Source: Candidatus Gastranaerophilales bacterium (GTDB taxonomy: Bacteria; Cyanobacteriota; Vampirovibrionia; Gastranaerophilales; Gastranaerophilaceae). Taken from it: a DNA stretch of 43,813 bases. The position numbers and the translations under genes were made by a program. Shown in pieces: positions 16,442 to 25,757 of the stretch; within the stretch, counting starts at the first letter, position 1; each line of letters starts with the position of its first letter. The stretch covers positions 1-43,813 of the forward strand of contig CALVBU010000017.1 in assembly GCA_944325875.1 (NCBI GenBank), in the 5' to 3' direction. The notes below the pieces were generated by a model. That model searched no databases. It was not told the DNA's origin and was given only the letters and a program-made list of their open reading frames with translations.

Positions 16442-17500
16442 ATGAAGATACTTTTTATAAGCGACTTATATCCTGTAAAAGAAAGTGAAAAACGTACACC
16501 ACGAACACTATCAAACTTTGTCTCTGACTGGAAAAATGACAGTCACGAAGTTGATGTTATTAAGCCGAACTTTATGCTCAATGCATTTGTACGAAAAAAA
16601 CCTTTTTATAAACAAGGAAATTACAATGGTGTAATGAACTTAAACTTTTGGACACCTTTTTGGGGCAAAATTAAACCACCTGAAAAACAGTACGATGTTG
16701 TAATTGCGCACATGCCATCAGGGATTTTGTATGCGGACAAAACACATCTCCCTTTCGTTGCAGGTATTCATAATTCAGACTTAACTATTTTGACTAATCC
16801 GCTTTATAAGTTTCACTTTAAAAAACGTATGGAAAAAGCATTAGAAAATGCAAAAGCTATAGCATGCCGTTCGTTTGCCTTGAAAGAAAAATTTTTACAT
16901 CTCTATCCACAATTCGAAAATAAAACTTTTGCAGCCCCTTCAGGAATAAAAGAAGAAATAATTGTAAAAAGAACACCTCTCCAAAACCCTGATAAGATAA
17001 AAGTTTTGACCTGTGCGAATTATAAAAAATCAAAGAATATAGAAAGAGTCCTTCAAGCAACAAACGGACTTGACACATTTGAATTAACCGTCATAGGACT
17101 TGGAACTGATACAAAAAAACTACGGAAACTAAACCCCCAAGCAATTTTCAAGGGTTATCAACCTCACGAAAAAGTTTTAGATGCAATGAGAGGTAGTGAT
17201 ATTTTCATATTACCAAGCAAAGGGGAAACCTTTGGTATGGTTTACTTAGAGGCCATGGCATCCGGCTGCATTACGGTTTGTTCTGAAAAAGACGGAATCG
17301 ATGGAATTATTAAAAATAAAGTAAACGGCTTTACAACAAAATCATCTTCCGATGAAATTAGAAAGCTTTTATTATCTATAAAAGACATGAATAGTGAAGC
17401 CTTAAAAGCTTTGTCGGAGAATAGTTTCAACACTATCAAACAATACACAAATAAAATCTGTTCAAGGAATTATTTGCAACAAATCTTTAAGATTTTATAA
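16442..17500 (+). CDS. Glycosyltransferase family 4
   Basis: A 352-residue GT-B glycosyltransferase, probably acting on envelope polysaccharide at the inner face of the membrane. It starts MKILFISDLYPV and has the GT4 donor-site block near the C-terminus: DIFILPSKGETFGMVYLEAMASG, with the conserved E-x7-E pattern (GETFGMVYLE). The N-domain acceptor half is less conserved, so the substrate is open. TATATT ends seven bases before the ATG and no Shine-Dalgarno is seen. A 10-bp inverted repeat (CAAATCTTTA and TAAAGATTTG, 17480-17507) spans the stop codon and may help termination. Confidence 0.88.
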   Translation: MKILFISDLYPVKESEKRTPRTLSNFVSDWKNDSHEVDVIKPNFMLNAFVRKKPFYKQGNYNGVMNLNFWTPFWGKIKPPEKQYDVVIAHMPSGILYADKTHLPFVAGIHNSDLTILTNPLYKFHFKKRMEKALENAKAIACRSFALKEKFLHLYPQFENKTFAAPSGIKEEIIVKRTPLQNPDKIKVLTCANYKKSKNIERVLQATNGLDTFELTVIGLGTDTKKLRKLNPQAIFKGYQPHEKVLDAMRGSDIFILPSKGETFGMVYLEAMASGCITVCSEKDGIDGIIKNKVNGFTTKSSSDEIRKLLLSIKDMNSEALKALSENSFNTIKQYTNKICSRNYLQQIFKIL

Positions 17501-17599
17501 AGATTTGACATTAAATAGACATGTTTCTGCTACTATAAAAAAGCTGATTTATTTACCCGATAAATAGGCCGAGATATTAAGAAAGAAGGGAAACATTTA

Positions 17600-19204
17600 A
17601 TGAACAGAATTTTTATTGTACTTTTGACACTTTTATTTAGTTTACAACAACAAGCACAGGCTATGAATGTGGATGCGTTTATGGACAATCACATTGCACC
17701 AATTTGTGACTCCATAGCAGATGTCATATTCTTTCCTATAACGATAGGCACGTCAAAAGTACCGCTTATTATTTTCTGGATTTTATTTGCGGGTATATTC
17801 TTTACGATATTTTTCAGAGGAATTTCTATATGGGGTTTAAAACATGCAATTGATATAGTTGCAAAACCTTCATCAAAAAAAGATAAAAAAGAATCTTCTG
17901 ATGATCCAAGCGGTGAAGTATCATCTTTCCAAGCTTTGGCAACAGCATTATCTGGAACTATTGGTATTGGTAGTATTGCAGGTGTTGCAATTTCAATTTC
18001 AATAGGTGGTCCTGGTGCTGCATTTTGGATTTTTGCCGGTGCATTTTTAGGAATGTCTATCAAATTTGTAGAAGCTTCACTAGCTGTTAAGTACAGAAGA
18101 TTTAATATAGATGGTACCGTATCAGGCGGACCAATGCATTATATTGCACACGGACTTACAAGAAAGAAACTAAGATGGTTGGGTCAACCATTATCAGTTA
18201 TATTCGCAACTCTTTGTATAGGTGGAGCTATTTCCGGCGGAAACATGATTCAGATTAACCAATCTGCTCACCAGTTAGTTTTAATTACTGGCGGTGCTCA
18301 CAGTTTCTTGAACGGATACACTTGGGTATTCGGTGTAGTTATTGCAATTCTTGTATGGTTAGCTGTTGTTGACGGGATTAAAAGTATTTCAAAAATTACA
18401 ACTATACTTGTTCCTACAATGTGTTTCTTATACATTGGTGCAGGTTTGGTTGTTATCTTAGCAAACTTTATGCATATACCTCACGCTATTGCTTTAATTG
18501 TTCGTGAAGCATTCTCACCTCACGCTGTTGCAGGTGGTGTTTTCGGAACAATCATTATTGGTTTGAGACGTTCAGTTCAGTCTAACGAAGCAGGTACTGG
18601 TGCTGCAGCTATTGCTTACGCAGCAGTTAAAACAAATGAACCGGTATCTCAAGGTTTTGTAGCTTTATTAGAAACTTTATTAACTGGTATTCTTTGTTTA
18701 TTAACTTCTTTTGCAATTGTATTTTCAGGAGTATTGGACAAAGGTTATGAAGTTGGACAAATTTCAGGTATTGAACTTGCATCTTCAGCTTTTGAATCAG
18801 TAATTTCATTCTTCCCATATATATTATCACTTGTTGTAATTCTTTTCGCATTATCAACATTGATTTCTTGGGCATATTACGGACAAAAAGCTTGGACATT
18901 CTTAGTTGGTGAAGGTCACAAACGTAACTTATCTTTCGATGTTATTTATTGTTTATTCATCGTAATCGGTTCAGCTATGAATGTTGGGTCTGTAATTTAC
19001 ATTACTGATGCTATGATGATTGCAATGTGCGTACCAAACATTATTGCTTTGTATGTTCTATCACCTGAAATCAAACGTGATTTGATAGATTATTGTAATC
19101 GTCATCAAGTTGCTAAATGGCTTAATAGAGATTGGGTAAAACCTGTTGCAGTTGAAGTTAAGGCAGAAGATGAAGGAGAAGATGTATGTCAGATCAACAA
19201 ATAA
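17600..19204 (+). CDS. Alanine/glycine:Na+ symporter (AGCS family)
   Basis: A 534-residue inner-membrane sodium-coupled amino-acid carrier of the AGCS (AlsT/DagA) family. Conserved blocks are VSSFQALATALSGTIGIGSI around 115, GGPGAAFWIFAGAFLGM, SGGPMHYIAHGL, and the family signature RSVQSNEAGTGAAAIA at about 320-335. The N-terminus has a hydrophobic leader-like helix before the usual start of the family. A clear ribosome binding site (GAAGGGAA) precedes the ATG. Its 3' end overlaps the ACT-domain gene by 19 bases, implying translational coupling. The roughly 100-base leader holds a small AT-rich hairpin but no recognised riboswitch. Confidence 0.94.
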   Translation: MNRIFIVLLTLLFSLQQQAQAMNVDAFMDNHIAPICDSIADVIFFPITIGTSKVPLIIFWILFAGIFFTIFFRGISIWGLKHAIDIVAKPSSKKDKKESSDDPSGEVSSFQALATALSGTIGIGSIAGVAISISIGGPGAAFWIFAGAFLGMSIKFVEASLAVKYRRFNIDGTVSGGPMHYIAHGLTRKKLRWLGQPLSVIFATLCIGGAISGGNMIQINQSAHQLVLITGGAHSFLNGYTWVFGVVIAILVWLAVVDGIKSISKITTILVPTMCFLYIGAGLVVILANFMHIPHAIALIVREAFSPHAVAGGVFGTIIIGLRRSVQSNEAGTGAAAIAYAAVKTNEPVSQGFVALLETLLTGILCLLTSFAIVFSGVLDKGYEVGQISGIELASSAFESVISFFPYILSLVVILFALSTLISWAYYGQKAWTFLVGEGHKRNLSFDVIYCLFIVIGSAMNVGSVIYITDAMMIAMCVPNIIALYVLSPEIKRDLIDYCNRHQVAKWLNRDWVKPVAVEVKAEDEGEDVCQINK

Positions 19205-19464
19205 TTGTAACAGTATCCGGTGTTGATAAAGTTGGAATTGTAGCTAAATTTACAGCAGTTTTAGCTGAATATGAAGTTAACATCGAAGATATCAAACAAA
19301 CACTTATGCAAGGACATTTCGTAATGTTTCTTTTAGGAAATATTGAAAAATCTAAATATTCTTTTAAAGAAATAAAAGAAGCCCTAACAGGAACAGGAAA
19401 AGACCTTGGAATGGAAGTATGGGTTCAAAGAAAAGAAATCGTAGATAATATGCATATTATCTAA
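19186..19464 (+). CDS. ACT-domain protein, UPF0237 type
   Basis: A 92-residue single ACT domain: IIVTVSGVDKVGIVAKFTAVLAEYEVNIEDIKQTL is the beta-alpha-beta start with the Gly-Ile ligand loop, and HFVMFLLGNI is the next strand. Relatives (UPF0237, GcvR-like) are small cytosolic amino-acid-binding regulators. It starts inside the end of the symporter gene, so the pair is expressed together. A natural reading is that the protein senses the amino acid the symporter brings in. Which amino acid, and what it contacts, is unknown. Its last eight bases overlap the convergent NagZ gene. Confidence 0.9.
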   Translation: MSDQQIIVTVSGVDKVGIVAKFTAVLAEYEVNIEDIKQTLMQGHFVMFLLGNIEKSKYSFKEIKEALTGTGKDLGMEVWVQRKEIVDNMHII

Positions 19465-20431
19465 TAAGATTAAATTTTTCCTTCAATGTAATAATTCTAG
19501 AATATGAATCTTCTATATTTTGAAAAAGCTCAACATCAGTTTGAGCTTTTTTTGCAAGCTTTTCAATTACATCAATAATATCAGGTGTAGAATTTCTAAA
19601 AATAAACATATTTAAACCTGCTCGAATACCCATCTCACAAGCTTCTAACATGCCAAATTTTGCAACACCTTTCATAATCATATCATCTGATATCGTTACA
19701 CCATCAAAGTTTAAGTTATTTCTTAAATAAGAAATTGCATTTTTACTTAATGATGTGGGAATAACTTCTTTTTCAAAACAAGTACAATGCAAATGAGCCA
19801 CCATAACGGTTTCTATACCATTTTTAACAGCTTCTGCAAAAGGTTTTATATGAGTTTTTTCCATTTCATTGAGAGATAAATCAATCTCTGGGAGAGTTAA
19901 ATGACTATCCGCATTTGCATCCCCATGACCCGGAAAATGTTTTACACAAGGGATAATCCCATTCTTCCGATATACATCTGATACTATTTTTTCCCCCTTT
20001 ATAACATCTTCTGCGTTATCAGAAAAAGCTCTTTCTCCAATAATAGGATTTGCTGGATTTGTATTCACATCAATACAAGGGGCAAAGTTCATATTTAGTC
20101 CGTAACTTTTTAATTCCCTTGCGATCTCCTCGGTTTGGGTTTTCAAAAAGGTTTCACCTTTTTCAAATGCAAACTTTGCAGAGAGATACTTTTTACCATT
20201 ATGAATATTTTCAGTCCGCTCAACTCTACCACCTTCTTGATCTATCGAAAGAATAGGCGGAACTGATGCAATGGACTTGATTTCAAATATTGTCTGCTTT
20301 AACTGCTCTGGGGATAAAATATCTTTAGTGAAAAATATAATTCCACCAAGACCATTTTTCAACGCTTGTTTATATCCTTCGCCATCAAGTCCAAGAATAA
20401 ACATTTGGTAAAGTTTTTGTTTTATATCCAT
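19457..20431 (-). CDS. nagZ: Beta-N-acetylhexosaminidase NagZ (GH3)
   Basis: Cytosolic enzyme that removes N-acetylglucosamine from imported GlcNAc-anhydroMurNAc muropeptides in peptidoglycan recycling. The 324-residue single-domain GH3 protein has LSIDQEGGRVERT (61-73), KHFPGHGD (164-171) leading to DSH at 175-177 (the NagZ-type Asp-His pair), and TISDDMIM with the nucleophile Asp249. There is no signal peptide, consistent with NagZ. Its start overlaps the stop of the upstream gene by one base, so it is the last gene of a three-gene operon with an unknown protein and an alpha/beta hydrolase. Confidence 0.95.
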   Translation of the reverse strand: MDIKQKLYQMFILGLDGEGYKQALKNGLGGIIFFTKDILSPEQLKQTIFEIKSIASVPPILSIDQEGGRVERTENIHNGKKYLSAKFAFEKGETFLKTQTEEIARELKSYGLNMNFAPCIDVNTNPANPIIGERAFSDNAEDVIKGEKIVSDVYRKNGIIPCVKHFPGHGDANADSHLTLPEIDLSLNEMEKTHIKPFAEAVKNGIETVMVAHLHCTCFEKEVIPTSLSKNAISYLRNNLNFDGVTISDDMIMKGVAKFGMLEACEMGIRAGLNMFIFRNSTPDIIDVIEKLAKKAQTDVELFQNIEDSYSRIITLKEKFNLIR

Positions 20432-21009
20432 TATAAAATCTCACTGTATAATTCGTATAATTCAGACAAATTACCACTTTCAATTACATTTTCAATTTTA
20501 TTAATTACCAAATCTGCATCTTTTAAATCTTTAAAATTTGCAGGTAATTTAATATCATCAGTAGTATTGAGCTCAGTAAAACCTTTATTTTCAATTAAAA
20601 AAGCTTTGTAGTTATTTAAAATTTCAAGTTTCTTTTCATCAAGAGCAAAATCTTTGCCCATATAATATTTCACATCTTTTGGTAAATTTTCATAGAACAT
20701 AGAAACAAAATTTACCTCAGAAACTGTTTCTTGCTCATTATATTCTGAACCTGCACAAAAATTATTCAAAATAGGTTTATTTTTCAAACTTTTAATAGCA
20801 GAAGCCCACAACATACATCCGAGATAAAATGCAATATAATCATCAATAAGTTTTATCAACTTAGGATAAAACATTTTGAATTGGCTTTTCTTTTGGCTAA
20901 AATTTCTAAATCTGTCAATTGTAGTATAAAGATATTCCACATTTGGAACAAATGCAGAAATATGAGCTACAAAACCCGGATCAAATTGTACACCTTCATC
21001 AAAATTCAT
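20431..21009 (-). CDS. Hypothetical protein in the nagZ operon
   Basis: A 192-residue acidic, aromatic protein with no signal peptide or obvious membrane anchor; one mildly hydrophobic stretch (DDYIAFYLGCMLWASAI) lies near residue 75. No family is recognised. It is between the secreted hydrolase gene and nagZ, with 20 bases on one side and a one-base overlap on the other, and has a strong ribosome binding site (AAAGGAG). Co-expression with an envelope hydrolase and NagZ suggests a link to cell-wall turnover, but this is context only. Confidence 0.7.
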   Translation of the reverse strand: MNFDEGVQFDPGFVAHISAFVPNVEYLYTTIDRFRNFSQKKSQFKMFYPKLIKLIDDYIAFYLGCMLWASAIKSLKNKPILNNFCAGSEYNEQETVSEVNFVSMFYENLPKDVKYYMGKDFALDEKKLEILNNYKAFLIENKGFTELNTTDDIKLPANFKDLKDADLVINKIENVIESGNLSELYELYSEIL

Positions 21010-21029
21010 ATATAATCTCCTTTAAAAGT

Positions 21030-22193
21030 TTACTCTTTAATATTATTTTCATTATCAGAATTTTTTAACATAAACCTATAACCGTCAACAAACGACTGAG
21101 CTACAGCTTTTGAAAAAGTCTTTCTGGCTGACCAGTATGAAGTATGAGCTAAAAGAAAAGTACGCTTGCTCCATACTTTTGAATTATCATAAATAAAACC
21201 TCTCGGATTGATAATATCAATCTTAGCTTTTTCCGAAAATTCTTTAGCTGACAGATTTCTTGTTGTAGGGAATCCCATAGGATCCTCTTTAAAATTAACG
21301 GTCAACATAAATAAGTTATGTTCAAGAATATACTTCAACATAAAACGATTGTAATAAGTCAGCTCATAATCAGGATCAGCTAAATCCGAATAGAATAATA
21401 CCAATGGACTTGCAAAATTTACAATACCTCTTAATGCATCCTCAGGAATGCATGCCTGTTCTGTATACTTATCAAGCTCCAAATATTTTTCTTTTGAACT
21501 TTCTCTATTATTATTAAACCTTAACTTTCCATCAGAAGTCACAGCTCCTAAACCTGCCTTTGAAAGAGCTGAAATACAAGTATTTTTCCTAGGGTTTTCA
21601 GCTACGAATTTTCTAACAGCTTCATCAGCTCCTGCAACTTCAAACAAATCTTCTGCATTCAAATACGGAAGTTTATTGAATAAATATTCATAAGTAATAA
21701 AACTTCCGGCAGAATATCCGAATAGCACAACCTGATTACCTTCTGAATACTCTTTCATAACTGTATTGTGCAAATCGTCCAATATTGGAAGCATATGGTG
21801 TGATTTTTGAACCCAAATTGCATCGTGTAAAAATCCTGCAATCAAAGATCTTACGCCATAAGCAATTGTAGGACTAAAAGCCTTTGATAAATCAAGTTGT
21901 TGTTCAACAAAATCTAAATCGTTACGACTCTTGTCTCCCCAGAAAAATATTTTAGCATCTGAGTTTATAGTATATTTGCCATTATTCAAAAACAAAGCGG
22001 ACGCATCTTCATTTTTTTCAAAACTTTTTTTCATCACGGGATGAAGCTTAGTTACTCCATTTTCAAACCAAGATTTCATCTTTTCGTCATTGTTATTAGA
22101 ACCATTTATGTAGACAAAACTTATATTATCTCCTGCAAAAGAAATGTTCTGAAATAATAAAAGTGCTCCAATTAATAATAATATCTTCTTCAT
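21030..22193 (-). CDS. Secreted alpha/beta-hydrolase (lipase/esterase-like)
   Basis: A 387-residue protein with a clear signal peptide (MKKILLLIGALLLFQNISFA, cleavage around residue 20). The nucleophile elbow GYSAGSF lies near residue 180, in VVLFGYSAGS, typical of alpha/beta-hydrolases. A preceding strand and helix, and a late HTSYW segment that may supply the catalytic His, fit the fold. It probably acts in the periplasm on an ester or amide; the substrate is unknown. It is first gene of the operon with the 192-residue protein and nagZ. TAATAT is seven bases before the ATG and there is no Shine-Dalgarno. Confidence 0.78.
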   Translation of the reverse strand: MKKILLLIGALLLFQNISFAGDNISFVYINGSNNNDEKMKSWFENGVTKLHPVMKKSFEKNEDASALFLNNGKYTINSDAKIFFWGDKSRNDLDFVEQQLDLSKAFSPTIAYGVRSLIAGFLHDAIWVQKSHHMLPILDDLHNTVMKEYSEGNQVVLFGYSAGSFITYEYLFNKLPYLNAEDLFEVAGADEAVRKFVAENPRKNTCISALSKAGLGAVTSDGKLRFNNNRESSKEKYLELDKYTEQACIPEDALRGIVNFASPLVLFYSDLADPDYELTYYNRFMLKYILEHNLFMLTVNFKEDPMGFPTTRNLSAKEFSEKAKIDIINPRGFIYDNSKVWSKRTFLLAHTSYWSARKTFSKAVAQSFVDGYRFMLKNSDNENNIKE

Positions 22194-22248
22194 AGTAAAA
22201 ATATTACCACAAATAGCAAAAATATTTTTTTTGAGGTTTAATTAATTT

Positions 22249-24219
22249 ATGATTTCCCCAATCTTATTGAATATACCAAAGATTAATAAATTTACTCCAA
22301 TCTCTAACCCACACAACGATTCTATCCGTTTGAAACAACAAAGTGACATTTGTGCATTATCATTTGGTAGTAAAAATAAGGTACGTGAATTTAACGAGGA
22401 ACTTGCGAGCTTAAATAATATACGTTGTGCAAGATGTAATCAACATATGCTCTCTGAAAAAAAATATAACTTGCTTTTAGAACAAATGTCGCAAGTTAAA
22501 AATGGAAAAGAGCTTGAGAACTTACTATTACAAAACAAACAATATATTTCAGAAGATAATCAACCGATCCTCACGGATTTAAATAAAATTAACAAAGAAA
22601 ATCCTGACATAGATAGCGCACTCACTCTCAAAAAAATACATGAACATGCCCCAAAAATATATGCTGAAACTTGCCAAAACAATATTAACCTAATTAAACT
22701 CGTCACAGAAAAATTATATATGTCAGATAATAACAGAAATGTTTATCTCAAAATAATTGACAAACTTAATCTTCATAAAGATTTTTATCCATATAAACTT
22801 ACAGATTTTAGCGCAATAATGAATGAATCATTACGCGATACTGATTATGCAAGAAAAGAGAAACTTTATAATAAAGTAATGTTACACCAAACAAAAGCTT
22901 TTAAATACTACAAAAATATAGCAAACAGCAATATTGGAAATACTGAACCGAAAAAAGCTTTGGTCGAATTAGGCAAAACACTTTTTCAAAAATCTCAATC
23001 AGAGATAAGTTTAATTTCAAAAAACAATCCAAAAGATGATGATTCTAATAAAATCCTCATTTGCAAAAGCTGTACACAACAAACTAAAAATAATTCCAGA
23101 TATTTTAAAGCTTCAGATGATCCGGAAAATTTAAAAAACAGATTCACGCAATATTTGCAAGATATAAATCGTGCGATAAGCAATAATGAGCTCCATGTAA
23201 ATAAAAATTATCTAAATCTTTTAATCCAAAATCTAAGAAAAACATCAGGCAATACAATTGTTTTAAATACAAATGATAGACAATTTTTAGAATATAAAAA
23301 GAGTTTCTTAGATTTCCCGTTCGAAGATTTTGAAAATCTTCCTTGTCCGAAATGCAATGCAAAAATGATGACACATTTTCAAAGAGAAAATGTATTCAAA
23401 AAAATACAAGAAAGTACCTCAATCCGAGACATAAATAATATTATAAAGGAAAACAAAGAATATCTTCCACCTAAATCAAAACAACTTGCTGATAAATTTC
23501 AAGATATTTTTATCAGAGATCCTTACATTACAGAAACTCTTTTACGAAAACAAATGACAGATTATGTAAGGAAATTAGATAGAATAGAATTGGATAAATT
23601 TGTAAAACAAATTAAAGAAAAAGTAAACAATTCTGAATTATCAAATAATGAAAAAGGAGAAATTTATAATACTATCAAAGCATTAAGACAATTTGATAGA
23701 AACGCGAAAACTTTATACCATTCATCAAAACTAAAAGAGTTATTAATTAATTCACCAATGTGTAAAGATTATAATAAAATCGACTTAAAAAATGATACAG
23801 ATGAATTTCTTACCATAATAGAAATCCTTCAAGGGCCTGTTTTACACTCAACCAAACTCCGTAAAGAGGAAAATTACAGCTGGAGTAAAACTTTTGCAGA
23901 AAGAATTTTCAGAAAATCGACACTTACCCAAGATCACCTAATCGCAAGAAATAATGGTGGAACTGATGATATTAATAATAAAATAGGTCTGCATCGAGAA
24001 TGTAATCAACTTAAAGGTAAAAAATCATTATATCAATGGTATAACGAAGATCCCCAAATTGAAAATAATATGACTAATTACCTTAAAGAAACAAATAAAA
24101 ATATTAAAAATAAAAAACTTAATAACTATGATGATTATTCTTTAAATATTGCAAATAAAATCTATTACCTCTGCGGCGGACGAAGCAAAATCAAAGATGA
24201 ATTTAATAACAAAAATTAG
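22249..24219 (+). CDS. Large HNH-nuclease-like protein with duplicated zinc modules
   Basis: A 656-residue protein ending in an HNH-type block: Asp562-His563, GG at 570-571, Asn577, and CNQLKG at 585-590. That is the order D-H, GG, N, C-N-x-x-K-G of HNH endonucleases, with His582 in place of the usual first Cys. N-terminal to it are CxxC pairs at Cys60/63, Cys272/275 and Cys366/369. Residues about 57-140 and 363-445 are two copies of one module (CxxCN, a Met-rich turn, helices, then a NKxYI or NKEYL segment). The N-terminus has a LSFGSK tag. It may be a DNA- or RNA-cleaving effector, a homing-type nuclease or a phage-derived gene. It stands alone with a modest GAGG ribosome binding site. Confidence 0.72.
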   Translation: MISPILLNIPKINKFTPISNPHNDSIRLKQQSDICALSFGSKNKVREFNEELASLNNIRCARCNQHMLSEKKYNLLLEQMSQVKNGKELENLLLQNKQYISEDNQPILTDLNKINKENPDIDSALTLKKIHEHAPKIYAETCQNNINLIKLVTEKLYMSDNNRNVYLKIIDKLNLHKDFYPYKLTDFSAIMNESLRDTDYARKEKLYNKVMLHQTKAFKYYKNIANSNIGNTEPKKALVELGKTLFQKSQSEISLISKNNPKDDDSNKILICKSCTQQTKNNSRYFKASDDPENLKNRFTQYLQDINRAISNNELHVNKNYLNLLIQNLRKTSGNTIVLNTNDRQFLEYKKSFLDFPFEDFENLPCPKCNAKMMTHFQRENVFKKIQESTSIRDINNIIKENKEYLPPKSKQLADKFQDIFIRDPYITETLLRKQMTDYVRKLDRIELDKFVKQIKEKVNNSELSNNEKGEIYNTIKALRQFDRNAKTLYHSSKLKELLINSPMCKDYNKIDLKNDTDEFLTIIEILQGPVLHSTKLRKEENYSWSKTFAERIFRKSTLTQDHLIARNNGGTDDINNKIGLHRECNQLKGKKSLYQWYNEDPQIENNMTNYLKETNKNIKNKKLNNYDDYSLNIANKIYYLCGGRSKIKDEFNNKN

Positions 24220-24242
24220 TTACTAAGAATCATTTATATTTT

Positions 24243-24884
24243 TTATTCTTTATAAGCAACAGTTTTAAAAGTAATTCCTGCAGCAATAGCAGCAATTAAG
24301 TTTGTAATAACAGTAATTGCAACCATTTTCCAAAAGGCCGCATGCATAATCCCTAAAGCAATCGCTACAGCCGGATTAAATGCCCCTGCACAAATAGTTC
24401 CGCCAACAGCAAAAATGCCCACAGTAACGGTTGCCCCGATAGCTAATCCGTAATAAGAATTTCCATTCACAGACTTAGCTGTAGCAGTAAGTAATACAAC
24501 ATAACATAGAGCATACGTGTATAAAAACTCACCTAATATAAGCCCCGGCAAACTAAAATCAGCTCCTCTTAAGTAAGTTTCAGGAGATATAATACAATTC
24601 ACACAAAATGCAGCAACTACACCACCTACAATTTGAGCAACAGCATAAGGGAACCATTGGGAAAATGGTAACGCGCCTCTAATTACAGCAGCTAAAGAAA
24701 CCGCAGGATTATAATGTCCGCCTGATATAAAACCACCTGCATAAACCATAATCATTAACGAAAAGCCTATTGCTATGGCAGGAATAACTCCGCTTCCCCC
24801 AAATAAAATAGAACTACCGACCGTAAATACAAGGAAAAATGTTCCAATAAATTCTACTAAATATTTTTTTAAATTTTCTTTCAT
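24243..24884 (-). CDS. Aquaporin-family channel (MIP)
   Basis: A 213-residue six-helix membrane channel. Both half-helix motifs are present: HYNPAVS (Asn59-Ala61) and GAFNPAVAI (Asn170-Ala172). In AqpZ and GlpF the second NPA is followed by the selectivity-filter Arg; here it is Val173. A wider or differently selective pore is likely, so water or glycerol should not be assumed. The start at 24884 is set by AGGGAGAC; the frame is open 12 codons further without support. It is a single gene; a 6-bp hairpin (24923-24938) lies in its leader. Confidence 0.9.
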   Translation of the reverse strand: MKENLKKYLVEFIGTFFLVFTVGSSILFGGSGVIPAIAIGFSLMIMVYAGGFISGGHYNPAVSLAAVIRGALPFSQWFPYAVAQIVGGVVAAFCVNCIISPETYLRGADFSLPGLILGEFLYTYALCYVVLLTATAKSVNGNSYYGLAIGATVTVGIFAVGGTICAGAFNPAVAIALGIMHAAFWKMVAITVITNLIAAIAAGITFKTVAYKE

Positions 24885-25028
24885 TATAGTCTCCCTAAAA
24901 ATTTGCAACGACAAGAACACATTGCGATTTGCATCGCACTCAACACGTTAAAACTTTAAACCCCATATAAACATTTTTCATCCGACAACCTTCTTATTGA
25001 AAAATATTTTTTATAGTAATATAGAGAT

Positions 25029-25757
25029 ATGTTTTATTTTGATGAAATTAACGGGAAAAAAATATTACGCTCAGATCTAATAAAAACCGAGCATTTTTTT
25101 ACAACAAGAGAAAGTTTTATAAAAACAAAAGAAGCTGATTTTGAAAAAATTGCACAAAACAATCGAGAAGAAATTAAGAAATATTTGCAAGTAAATAACT
25201 TAATTTCTCCGAAACAAACTCATACATCAAATATTGAAATTGTACAGCTTGGCAAAGAAGAATATCCTGACACAGACGGTTTAATCCTAACAGAAAAAGA
25301 TATCGCAATATTTTTAAATTTTGCAGACTGCACACCTGTAATTATTTATGACAATAAACAAAATATAGGTGCAGTATCACACGCCGGCTGGAGAGGGACT
25401 GCAGGAAATATTGCATCAAAAACAGTTGAAAAAATGATCAAAGAATTTTCCTCTAATCCTGCAAATATCACAGCTGCAATTGGTCCTGCAATTTCTATAT
25501 GCTGTTATAATGTTGGGGAAGAAGTTTTTGAACAACTTAAAGCAACAGTTAAAAACTTTGACAATCTATATGAAATTCGCAACGGAGAAATTTTTGTAGA
25601 TTTAAAAGGCATAAATAAACGTCAATTAGAAGAATGCGGAGTGAAAGAGATTGACGTATGTCCATATTGTACAGTCTGCGATAATGATATGTTTTTCTCA
25701 TACAGAAAAGAAAATGCGACTACAAACCGTCATAGCGCAGTACTTAAATTGAAATAA
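25029..25757 (+). CDS. pgeF: Peptidoglycan editing factor PgeF (YfiH/laccase-like)
   Basis: A 242-residue cytosolic Cu/Zn protein of the multicopper-polyphenol-oxidase-like family. In E. coli it removes wrongly incorporated L-Ser from UDP-MurNAc peptides. The metal site is His65 (PKQTHTSN), Cys101 (FADCTPV) and His118 (SHAGWRGT). A late CPYCTVC segment and an ATTNRHSA end are also family features. Length is normal. There is no Shine-Dalgarno; TAATAT ends six bases before the ATG. Its last 14 bases overlap the convergent pabA gene. Confidence 0.92.
   Translation: MFYFDEINGKKILRSDLIKTEHFFTTRESFIKTKEADFEKIAQNNREEIKKYLQVNNLISPKQTHTSNIEIVQLGKEEYPDTDGLILTEKDIAIFLNFADCTPVIIYDNKQNIGAVSHAGWRGTAGNIASKTVEKMIKEFSSNPANITAAIGPAISICCYNVGEEVFEQLKATVKNFDNLYEIRNGEIFVDLKGINKRQLEECGVKEIDVCPYCTVCDNDMFFSYRKENATTNRHSAVLKLK

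Noticed and set aside
17501..17599. Possible glycine riboswitch before the amino-acid symporter.
   Set aside because: The leader is about 100 bases, too short, and lacks the conserved aptamer core.
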